A stretch of 64,000 nt of DNA, taken from positions 1,387,922 through 1,451,921 of the forward strand of contig NC_092678.1 in NCBI RefSeq assembly GCF_964355755.1, given 5' to 3'. The DNA comes from Antedon mediterranea (taxonomy: Eukaryota; Echinodermata; Crinoidea; Comatulida; Antedonidae). Under the pieces are notes generated by a model. That model was not told the origin of the DNA. It did no database searches and saw only the letters and a program-made list of their open reading frames with translations. The position numbers and the translations under genes were made by a program. This document shows, one piece after another, positions 54,001 through 64,000 of the stretch (position 1 is the stretch's first letter; each line of letters opens with the position of its first letter).

Positions 54001-55020
54001 CAAAAGTAATCATTCCACATACCTGTTACTGTTAGCCTTCTTTCTAGCTGCCAGTACAGCAACTTTTTTTCTTACCTTTACAAATATGCCTACCACTCTA
54101 CTGCAATTAATAACAATATGCCTACCACTAAATAATAATTATATGCCTAAACTAAATCGTGTGAATATCTTATAAGTATATTATGCCAACCAGATTAAAC
54201 AGTTTTAATAGATTATTTAGATAATAATAAAATGTGAAATCAGACGATAAACAAGTATATATGCCTACATGACTAAAATACAGCATAGAAGATGTGAAAT
54301 CAGATGATAACATTAAGTATATATATGCCTACCAGACTAAAATATGTGCAATCATAATGAACAGTTTATAAAAATAAATGCAAACAATTGATGCAATGCT
54401 GAAATTCATATGCCTATGACTAAAGATATAATATGCCAATACTAAAACTTAAATAAAGTTAAAAAATAGACACAACACAGGGATTAACTTTATTGAGGTT
54501 GGGGCTAATTGCAATCGAAGCGAGCAGCTGGATCGCGAATGTTAATGACGAATATATATAGTCATGGAGATATTATACAGTGGAAACCCTGTACTATAGT
54601 ACAGGGAGTTCCCACTGTTATATGAATTAGTGTGTATACTCGATCAAAGAAAACTATATTCTGGCGCGGGTAGTGACATTTTTTTTATACATGATCGCGA
54701 AAATGTACCTTTCACTTTAAAGGATATTGAAAGTTCAAGTTTCCATTTCTGTCTCAACTGAAAGATATAAAAAATAATAATTGACAATATTAGATAATTT
54801 TGAGGATTTTGTTTTTTCTGCTCCTTTAGTTTTACACCTAATTTGAATTTAGTAATAAAGCATTTAAAGTAAAGCCATGCTTGAGTGCATCACCTGATGT
54901 GTTATGCAAATTATATGTAAATTAGAACTTTGCATGCTTGAGCAATGTCAGTTCATTTGGCAGGTGAGGCTTGTTGTGCAAGGACACAGTGGAAGTATTA
55001 ATGGTTTACAGGAGTTGACA
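54001..55020. other. Gene-poor region
   Basis: Short motif 'tatgcctacc/a' recurs about eight times between 54080 and 54440 without a fixed period. No gene seen. Confidence 0.45.
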
Positions 55021-55026
55021 CAATTT

Positions 55027-55360
55027 TGCACTGAGGGGCTTACTTAGCCTGGAGTGAACTCAAGCCTGCATTGAGGGACTTACTAAGCCTTGAGTGAACT
55101 CAAGCCTGTACTGAGGGGCTTACTAAGCCTGGAGTGAACTCAAGCCTGCATTGAGGGACTTACTAAGCCTTGAGTGAACTCAAGCCTGCATTGAGGGGCT
55201 TACTAAGCCTTGAGTTGATACAAGTTTGTACTTAGGGGCTTACTAAGCCTAGAGTGACCTCAAGCCTGCGGCCCTGCATTGAGGGGCTTACTAAGCCTTG
55301 AGTTGACACAAGCCTTACTGAGAGGCTTATTAAGCCTGGAGGTGACTCAAGCCTAGGTAC
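55027..55360. repeat. 40-bp minisatellite with two palindromes per unit, about 8 copies
   Basis: Unit has 'ggcttactaagcc' (inverted repeat around CTA) and 'cttgagtgaactcaag' (palindrome), so each unit can form two small hairpins. Confidence 0.9.
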
Positions 55361-57780
55361 TTCGAAGCTTGTCTGCAGACGGAGGTAAGTCAATTTTAAG
55401 AAATGTAGCTAGTAAGTAATTCCATGAATGTTTTAGTTGCTGTATGATTGCCTTTTAATACAATTAAATAATCTTTTAATAGTCTTTTTTTTAAACAATT
55501 TTTGTAATGAAGAGTGTGGGTGCTGTATTGAAATTACTGGGCATTAGAGTAGGCTAGGTGGAAGTCAAACAAATCTACTACACCCCAGTAGGAGTTTGAC
55601 ATAAATCAAACACATGCTATATGCTAACATGTTATTTGAATGTTGTTCGTTTTATGCAATTTCTTTAGTTAGAAATTATTGATTCTAGAATTTCTGGTTA
55701 ATGCCGAAAAACTGCTCATAACACAAAGGCAATTATAATATACTGCACTGTACTATTATCCATTTCTTATAAAGTGTAGGACTAAATTTATATTAGCCTA
55801 AATTTCATTAAAAACTACTATAGACTTCTAGTTCATTTTTAATTGTAACAATTTCACGATCTGGGGATACACGTTGTAAATTATTTTTTTTAATACTGTA
55901 CATTGAAGAGAAAAGTTAGGCCTGTACTGTAGCGACTGTAGCATGTCCTAGTAAGTTTGGTTGTGGCACCCAACCTAGGCCTACCCATGATGGTGCAGTA
56001 CAGTGCCTGAATAAATGGTTCATTTGTTTGTCTCTCTGCGACTGTATTTTGAACTTTAAATTACCTTTTGATGTTTAACTGCAACAATTAATTGAGTTGT
56101 ATTATCATCTATTCTGTGGCTGGTTACAAGAGTTTCTGCAAAATATAGGGAAAATAATTTTAAAATCATAGTTAATAATATTGTTTCCCAAATTACTTTA
56201 TGCTGTGAATCTACAATATGGTATTATGATGGTTAATAACTGCCGACTGTCTCCTATGTATAATTACTTATGGCCTGGGAGAAAAAAACACCTCATTTTT
56301 TGAGAATGTGATGCTAAACAAGTATTTCGTCTTGTCTCGATACTTAATTGACAACTAAAAATGATTTCACTCCACTTCATTTATTTGATAGTAGTTTGAA
56401 TGGCCTTTGCAGTAGTATTGAAGAATTTCTGCTTTGAAATCAATTATGTCATTAAACCAACAACTTAAGTTCTGAAACATTTTCACTTTATATGCCATTT
56501 AAAAGTGTAGGTTGTAATATGTTTTATAAAATTCAACGTACCACTGATTTTAATTCATTTTTTCAAAATCACAACATACTTCTATGCCAAAAACTGAATG
56601 TTGACGCAGTTCCTGCAAGATAAGAGAAAATAGTATATTAGGTATAACCATGGAGGATTTCCTCCATGGTATAACATACTGTTAAAACCTCGAAAAGAAG
56701 CCCATCTCAAAAAGAAGTAAACTTAAATTATTATTACTTAAAACTTCTAATTTCTGTGGTCAGTTACTTCTTAGTTTATAATTAATTGGTCATTCATAAA
56801 GACATAAGGAAGAAAGTTAAAGGACTGAAATGATTGCAAGAATCTATAAACAACTTTTCAAAAAGAGAAACACGACTTACTTATATTCTATACCTACCAT
56901 TATTATTATAGCAATTGCTTCTACAAATAATAGGCTTTTATAGGCCGCCGAACAAAAAAATATATAATATGATTTTCTCCAAGTTGAAACTAGGCCTAGT
57001 GTATGTAGTGATCCATTTCTTCATATTTTAAAGAGTGTTAAATCAAAGTGGTAGCAGAAAATTCAATGTCAATGACTTGAATTTTAAAAATAAAAACGCC
57101 CTCCATTCCCTGAAATTTACTCAGAGGTTAACCCTTCAAGTATTTTATAAAATATATATATTTTTGGCATTAAATTAAATAAAAATACACTTAAACCTAC
57201 TCATAAAAATGTAGGCTAATAAATGCCAAAATGATCACATCTCAGTTTTATCTTTGTACTTGCTGTGCCTGAAAATATAGAAGGAAAAACGATAGTTAAA
57301 ATTGCCAATGATTATTTGGCCGAAGTTATTTCTTAATTTTGTTAAATAATTTTAGGACAATTTATATGTGCATACAGTCAACCTTTAATTTATTTAAAAT
57401 TGTAGTTATTTTCTATCAATTATGTCATGCATAATAGCCTACCAGGCAGTGTTGAAATGTTTTTGTGGGATTCCCAACTTAGGCCTAGGCCTACTAGCCT
57501 ACGTCGTGGATGGACTAGCCAAACAACAGGGCTTCATCTGGCACTGGTGGTGTCGTACGTACGACGTACGTGTGCATCGTCGATCCAAAATGGAAAGGTG
57601 CCTAGCGAAAATCACCCGATTTATTCTAATTTAAACAAAGTCTACAATAAGTCACAATAATGTTGTGACTTTCAAAGTTTTATATTTTTTATAGATGTAT
57701 CTTATAAAATCAGTAGGCCTATATACTTACTTTTATTATCGTTTTTTATGGTGGAAAATTTTGTTTGCAAGAAGGATCGA
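55361..57780. other. Intergenic region upstream of KLHL12
   Basis: No convincing exon. Contains the family-C palindrome at 56646 and several TAGGCCTA-type motifs. Two overlapping frames at 57422-57660 look like chance. Confidence 0.5.
56646..56681. repeat. Family-C palindrome, complete
   Basis: 'ataaccatggagga' and 'tcctccatggtat' form an inverted repeat with a 2-3 base centre. Confidence 0.7.
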
Positions 57781-57830
57781 AGAGAGAGGGGAGAAAAATC
57801 AGCGCAGACGATCAACAATACCGTGATCTG

Positions 57831-57912
57831 ATTGGTCAATAGTCAGCAAAAAAACTTCGGATCTGCTCGGATTGTCGATCGCATCCGATTTGTCTGAGTT
57901 TCGCATGCGCAG
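57831..57912 (+). promoter_or_regulatory. Candidate KLHL12 promoter elements
   Basis: ATTGG (inverted CCAAT box) at 57831-57835 and the NRF-1-like palindrome CGCATGCGCAG at 57902-57912. They lie about 180-250 bp before the probable leader exon. No TATA box, as usual for housekeeping-type genes. Confidence 0.4.
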
Positions 57913-58084
57913 TACGTATTATCGTTTTCTTTTATTGTTTTGTTTAAAGAAAGGCTATTTTGGTTATAAATCGGTTTAAGTGTGGTTAAACTGTTTTTAT
58001 TTTTAAATAAAACGCATAACATCTTCCAAAAGTACATTTTTCTGGGATCTGATATGACAAAATATCCACGTTGGTGGCGCACTT

Positions 58085-58141
58085 TTTTGTTTATAACGTG
58101 ACTACTGACGCGTGAACTGGCTAGTTGGGGTCTCTAGCTAG
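58085..58141 (+). other. KLHL12: Probable noncoding leader exon of KLHL12
   Basis: Ends at a good donor (CTAG|GTGAGA). The first coding exon starts at an acceptor (TATCCAG, exon from 58586) about 100 bp before the ATG, so at least one upstream noncoding exon is needed. The 5' limit is uncertain. Confidence 0.45.
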
Positions 58142-58686
58142 GTGAGAATTTAGAAAAATAAACCATCATAAATCATAAATACTGTATTAAGATCAAAAAT
58201 TTGTTTAATATTTGTCAACTTTTGTTATACAGAAAGTTATAAACAAATTAGGTTACACTGTTTGTATGATTAGTTAGGCCTAACTAACATCCAACTAACC
58301 AACCCCCGCCCGGACCTAGCCTCCTCTCTTATATTGAAAGCGTAGTCTAGGCCTAGGCCTCTAGTCTACTACTGGCAAGCAAATTAGTAGACCCGGGCCT
58401 AGAGTAACGAGTCTCTAGCTAGCCTGTACTGTAGTACCAGTAGGTGGTTTGATAGGCCTACTAGAATACAATAGTAATAGTATTCCTATATCAAATGTAT
58501 TCAAAAACTACCGTGATTTCTACTAAATGGTATTTTATATATTTGATTTTATAATAGCATAATACTGTATTTTGTTTCTATCCAGGTCTTAATAGAGGTC
58601 TAAAAGATAACAAAAGAAAGGTGCATTGTCGACTGTTACAATCAATAGCCTCTACGGCGGCACGCTATTCAGTTCAATTTCCAGAA

Positions 58687-61600
58687 ATGGAATCTCCTCA
58701 AAAAGAAACAATGCCATGTTATACCAACTCGCATAGCATGCTTCTTGCCATGAATGATCTAAGAAAACAACGTCTGTTGTGTGACGTCGTGTTTTGTGTT
58801 GACGAGGAAACGTTTCCTGTTCATCGTGTTGTCATGGCAGCCTGCAGTGACTATTTCTGTGCAATGTTGACTGGAGAGGTAAACTATAGTTTAATTTATT
58901 GAATTTTTTAAAATGGTTTAATTTGAAAGTAATAGCTACAGAAACCCCTCTTTTAGAAAAACACCCATTAAGGAGATACTTTCCCGTGAAATGAACAAAC
59001 ATGATTGTTAACACTACACCCAACCAACACTTAATTAACAAATTAATGGGACATTTTGTTGAGTTCCCCTACTTATTAATTTACAATGGCGGTACTAATT
59101 AGACTAATTTGTTTATTTTATTAGATGAGTGAGAGTCAAAGACAACAGGTAGAGTTGAAAGGTTTGAAGGCAAGAACATTGAAGATACTCATAAACTATG
59201 TTTACACTGAAGATATTGAAATTACAGAAGATAATGTACAAGAATTATTACCTGCAGCTTGCCTTTTACAACTCAAAGGTATAAAGCTCTGTCTTCACGA
59301 TCAAACTAGTTTGACCAAAAGAATTGTGATTTGCCAAAATTATGTAGTGATATGACAAACAAAATACGTTTTATCTCTGCAGGTGTGAAGCAGGCCTGCT
59401 GCGATTTCTTGGAGAACCAACTTGATCCAGCAAACTGTCTAGGAATCAAGCACTTTGCCGAGACGCACACATGTTTAGAGCTGATGAAAGCTTCAACGGA
59501 TTACTGCCATCGGCATTTCCAAGCTATGGTGAACAACGAAGAGTTTCTAGGCTTGGATGACAAAGAAATAAAAGAATTTATTGAAAGTGACGATGTTCAT
59601 GTAAGCATCAGGGACCCTGAGGGTAGATGAAAGTTGTGCATGTGTGATATATTAAAATCACTGCACTTTGAGATGTTTATGACTGTATAAAGTGCATTAT
59701 GAATACGTATCCATTATTTTTATCCATTATTCTGTTGTGTAGCGCCATGAGCAATGAATATTGGAATGGCGCTATATAAATCGAACGATTGATTGATTGT
59801 AGCTTGGAATAAGCACTTTAACACATTGACTGCCAAGGCATTTTCCGTAATTTCTGTCCCAGTGCCAAGTCCCGTTTACATATTAAATTACAGTTTGAAA
59901 GTGTAACATCTGGTCACAGACTATCATGATGTCATTCAAAATACGATGGCGGGAAAAACCGTTGAGACGTATAAATACGTCACTGGCAATGGTCCAACAA
60001 TTTTATTGACTTTGCCAGGAACGTAAATATACGTCGGGGATTTTCCGCGCTAAAATCGGTCAAACCTATCATCGAGAGATAAAAACAGTAAACCACACTG
60101 AATCATTTCATCCTTTATTATTTTTATTTACTATTAGCGCAATTTATGACATGTTTGAGATGATTATATTGAGTGTGAGGGCGCCATCGTATCAACCATA
60201 TTCAATGCATGAGGGAATAAACACAAACAAACATATGACATTTATTTTTAGATTATCGTTTACGTACATCATTCATAAACTGCCATGCGATAATTCCTGT
60301 TCCAATCACCACTGCCAGCGATTCTACATACAATACAAAAGTGCTACGATTTTGACGTAGTATTACGTCTTGGCAAGTAGCGACACGCAATTTTTGACGT
60401 ATAAATACGCCGTGGCAGTGAACGTGTTAAAGACTCCCAAATTTCTTTGATTTGACCTGTATTGACATTGTATTTCTATTTAATTAACAGCTAACATCTG
60501 AAGAGATTATGTACGAGGCATTGATGTCATGGACAAGGCACAAGAATGAATGTCGGGTGAAAGTCTTACCACAATTGCTGAGTCATGTCCGACTGCCACT
60601 ACTGACCCCAAAATATTTGACTGACACAATAGATAATGAAGTACGTAAATGGTCGGAATTGAATTGAGTTCAAGTTTCAACACTGTTTTCTTTCTTGCTG
60701 TTCAATACATACATTTCTAGCAAGCAAGCAAATTTAGTTGGAAAAAGTTTAACTATGAGGTTTTGTTTTTTTACACAGCCTTTAATAAAACGAAATCATG
60801 AGTGCAGAGATTTAGTTGATGAAGCGAAGAAGTTCCACCTACGCCCAGAATGTCGTAGCAAGGTAGAAAATGTACGTACCAAGCCCAGGACAGGTTAGTC
60901 ATTCTAATTTCATTTTATATATTTTAATTTTTCTGTTAATTTATGTCTCATTCTGTGAGTGCGTATGTACTACGTACATTTTTTTCTACGTTTATTTTTT
61001 CTTCTTTTGTTGTTTTAGGCTCAGATGAGCGGTTGGTGGTTATAGGAGGCTTTGGCAGTCAACAGATGCCGCTTTCTGCAGTCGAGGAGTACAACCCCAA
61101 AACAGAATCGTGGACTTTTCTTCCTGTGAGTAAACACTATAACAAATTTATGGTATTTACACACAGGGCATTCACGAGAAAAATCGTCATGTTGTCTGTA
61201 GATATTTAAATTCTATATCATATACTTCATTTGCGTAAAGATATTTATCCTAAATCAACTTTAAGGTTTGCGCACACGGCAACACAAATATGCTTCCGAA
61301 AATGAGAACTAAATGTTTAACCTTTTATTTTATTAGGCATTGAATAAAAGTAGGCGGTATATAACAGCGGTGTCTATGAAAGAAAGGTTGTATGTAATAG
61401 GAGGTTATGATGGAACGGCACGGTTACATACTGTGGAATCTTTAAATTATACCAAGGAAGACAATTGGACCAGTATGGCGTCAATGAATGTGAGACGTGG
61501 CCTTGCAGGAGCTACAATCATTAAAGGTAAACTCTAGTACTGAATCATGTATTACATACGACTAATAACTCCACCTTTTGAAAAATTATTTTAACACTAT

Positions 61601-63050
61601 GGCTAACCCTTATTCAGAGGACGCCTCTACTAAAGAGAAACCCCTATTAAAAGGACACTTCTATAAAGAGGACATTTCCATTAAAGGGACATTTCTATTA
61701 AGGAGACTCTTCTATTAAGGGTACACTAATATTAAAGGGACATTTCTATTATGGGGACATTTCTACTAACTGTATTTAAACATTTTTTTCAGATAAAATT
61801 TACGTAGCTGGTGGATTTGATGGTTCTATGCGACACTCTTCAATGGAAAATTACGACCCCCATATAGATCAATGGAATGTTCTTAAAGAAATGGAGACAG
61901 GTCGTGAAGGCGCCGGTCTAGTGTCAACTGGAGGCGTTATGTATTGTATTGGTAGGTTATAATGAAATTGATCATCAAAAAATTTGCTTGGTTGTTAAGA
62001 AGTTTAGTTACCAATCCCAGAGTCTTGTTTGCAGTGTGCTTACGTAGGTACATTATGATTATCCTGCACAAGTTTTCTAAATATATTTTTAATATGAATT
62101 AATTTTATGGTTTATTATCATAGGAGGTTATGATGGTTTTCGAATTCTGAGCTCTGCTGAACGGTTTGACCCAGCTACTGGCCAGTGGGAGCATATTTCC
62201 CCCATGAATGTACCCAGATCAGGTAAGCAATAAATAAATAACAAATAGTTTTCCACACTTTCTATGTAGTAATAGAAGTAAATATTTGTTGTCTAAAGTT
62301 AAAGTTAAGTAATGGGAATAAAAATATAGAATGTTATTCCATTTACACACAACGAACGGGTGGTTTCCGTTCAGGATAGATTCAGATTCCATGTGGAACA
62401 AGCTACACAGTTTTCTGTTTACTGTTACTGCTCGTCTGTGTAGATTGACCTTTAACCTATTCTCTATTTCATTATTTAATTTTTGTACCCTGTTAGTGCA
62501 ACAATAAGATTTAAAAAAAAAAAGAATACTGTAATCTTTTCTTTTATTAGGTGCTGGTGTATCTGTTCTAAACGATTTAATTTATGTCATCGGTGGTTAC
62601 GATGGTAACAGTCATTTGTCCTCGGTGGAATGTTACAATCCACGGACCGACTCGTGGAACCTCGTTGCCAAGATGATTTCACCACGTTGTTACGTAGGTG
62701 CAGTTACAATCAAGGGAAAGCTGTACGCCGTATCGGGGTAAGAATAATTATTTTATTTTAAAGTAATTTGTTTTTTTATTTTGGTTTTTTTTTTCGTGCA
62801 TGGAACATAAAAAGAGATTTTATAGTTTATCACCTGCATGGCTATCGCCCAACCCAACATATTCTAGATGACGTGATCTGTCTCGGTTTAAAGAAAAACA
62901 ATACTTTTTTATTTCTAAAGATATGATGGTTCAAAACTGTTAAATACGGTAGAATGGTATGATCCGTTTGAAAATGCTTGGCAACCGTTAAATGATAAAA
63001 TGGACATGCAACGTTGTGATGCGGGCGTGGCTGTAATCAGGCGATTTTGA
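58687..63050 (+). CDS. KLHL12: KLHL12, CUL3 substrate adaptor (BTB-BACK-Kelch)
   Basis: Complete gene, 566 aa (human 568). Coding exons: 58687-58878, 59125-59278, 59383-59600, 60491-60640, 60779-60893, 61019-61125, 61337-61526, 61793-61951, 62124-62222, 62551-62737, 62921-63050; all GT-AG and in phase. BTB spans about 20-125 ([21 protein letters not shown]), then BACK ([16 protein letters not shown], the split Gly codon; [16 protein letters not shown] near 245). Six Kelch repeats with GG doublets and GxDG turns follow from about 280; the last has SG where human has AG. The end, [10 protein letters not shown], matches human [10 protein letters not shown] 58687 is the first in frame. Known role: adaptor of CUL3 ubiquitin ligase acting on SEC31 (large COPII coats) and Dishevelled in Wnt signalling. 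Confidence 0.95.
59282..59360. mobile_element. Family-B MITE fragment in KLHL12 intron
   Basis: Starts four bases after the donor with TAAAGCTCTGTCTTCACG, then 'caaactagtttgaccaaaag', and fills about 80 of the 104 bases of the intron. The right half of the element is missing. Confidence 0.75.
59818..60430. mobile_element. piggyBac-like non-autonomous element, 613 bp
   Basis: Bounded by TTAA on both sides, with terminal inverted repeats CACATTGACTGCCA and TGGCAGTGAACGTG. TTAA targets and such TIRs are typical of piggyBac. Internal 'tataaatacgtc' and 'acgtcttggca' motifs near both ends are subterminal repeats. No transposase frame. Confidence 0.8.
61612..61772. repeat. Degenerate tandem repeat of about 20 bp in KLHL12 intron
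   Basis: Seven or eight variants of 'gggacatttctattaaa'. Similar phrases occur at 16280-16330 and 58947-58990, so it may derive from a dispersed element. Confidence 0.7.
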
Positions 63051-63151
63051 CAACAATGAATAAATCATTTATGCATCCGAAATATAAATTTTATTCATAT
63101 CTAAATAGTTCACTTTGAATTAGACTTCTTATTTAATGTGAAGAAAATATC

Positions 63152-63233
63152 TTGTAACCGGACAGGATTCGAACCCAGGCCACAGGATTACTAGGCTAGC
63201 ATTATGCTAATAGTATGGGAGTGCAATTGGCTA
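63152..63233 (-). repeat. Possible tRNA-derived SINE relic
   Basis: On the minus strand a B-box-like GGGTTCGAATCC lies 3' of a small hairpin (TAGCATAATGCTA). A box is not clear. Could be a decayed tRNA gene or a SINE head. Confidence 0.3.
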
Positions 63234-64000
63234 GTAAAACAATTCCAGGCTAGTCAGCCAAAGAGAGTGGTATATCATAGAGGATGTCAACTAGCATGTC
63301 ACGTGAGAGGCATTGGTTCATTCATGTCTGTTCCATATTGCTTGTATCGTCAGACAAGATACTTTACCCTCATTTCTTTATTCTTTGGATGGGATATACA
63401 GATGTTGATCCTGTATACAAACATTGTACACGTGTACGATAAATTTAGGGTTGTCTCTTAGTGTGCTGGTCCTACTGCCAGGGACTTTTGAGAGAACAGT
63501 CTTGTATCATAGAGGCCACTATAGGGAAGGCGGTTTGGTTTGACAGACAATTTTGTTCAATTTTAAATATATGTATGTTTTTTTTTTATTTTTCATTTAT
63601 TTTAATTACCATCTTTAAAGAAGATGACTGCTATTATTGGTCCTCTAAGGCATGACTTTCAATTATATATATATTTTTAAAAACAATTTCATATTTATAT
63701 AAATATAATATATTTATTATATAAAACAAAATGTATAAATTCGATTGAATTCGATTGTGTTTAGCTTTGATCACAAAGTTGTTACGAACTGGACATGTAG
63801 TATAATGCCGATTTCATATCATCGGTCACCAGATGTTACCAAATGTTACCAAGTTAACGAAAATAAATAACCAATCAAACACGCTAAATACACCTGACCG
63901 ATGACGTATTCTGTCATCACTTTAGACTTCTTCACCGACCTTAACAAACGCCTCTTATGAAGTGATGACAGTCCTCGTCATTAAACGCTTCTTCACCGAC
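63234..64000. other. Region downstream of KLHL12
   Basis: AT-rich, no gene supported. Near the end 'cttcttcaccgac' occurs twice (about 63928 and 63988) beside TGATGAC/GTCATCA motifs, a small repeat cut by the window edge. Confidence 0.4.

Noticed and set aside
57422-57660. Two overlapping frames upstream of KLHL12
   Set aside because: No splice or promoter context, and overlapping frames suggest chance.
58832-59041. Minus-strand frame over KLHL12 exon/intron border
   Set aside because: Antisense to a clear BTB exon.

Overview
The window looks like nuclear DNA of a metazoan, most likely a deuterostome marine invertebrate (echinoderm-like). Three things support this: intron-split genes with GT-AG borders, two conserved animal families (KLHL12 and TMEM26), and AT-rich non-coding DNA full of short transposon relics and the palindrome TAGGCCTA. 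The exact taxon cannot be fixed from the sequence alone.

Layout. (1) 1-13,010: threonine tRNA genes. Eleven loosely spaced copies (three of them broken) are followed by a head-to-tail array of 61 copies at about 170 bp spacing, ending in a 37-bp tRNA fragment. All derive from one 72-nt tRNA-Thr with anticodon CGT. 35 array copies are identical. Others carry recurrent changes, including six with anticodon CCT and seven with U8 changed to A. From about 5.5 kb the array has a higher-order structure of alternating 7-unit and 9-unit blocks, giving a 2,727-bp super-repeat. (2) 14.9-25.1 kb: a TMEM26-family membrane protein gene, with a probable first exon at 14.9 kb. Its large first intron contains a 47-copy, 42-bp minisatellite. 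(3) 25.1-30.7 kb: a repeat-rich gap with two MITE families, including a 364-bp interleaved foldback. (4) 30.76-32.9 kb: a second TMEM26 paralog, with AGGTCA direct repeats shortly downstream. (5) 34.9-35.3 kb, minus strand: one exon of a membrane or secreted EF-hand protein. (6) 37-58 kb: gene-poor. It holds a candidate spliced transcript (42.1-49.0 kb), a hairpin-rich tandem region, and two related 28-29 bp minisatellites lying between 80-bp inverted repeats. A 40-bp palindromic minisatellite follows. (7) 58.1-63.05 kb: a complete 11-coding-exon KLHL12 gene (566 aa) with a noncoding leader exon. Its introns contain a MITE fragment and a TTAA-flanked piggyBac-like element.

The protein genes show no common pathway. 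The two TMEM26 genes are a local tandem duplication, and KLHL12 is an independent housekeeping-type ubiquitin ligase adaptor. The most unusual part is the tRNA-Thr array, with its recurrent anticodon-changed and core-changed copies spread by block amplification.
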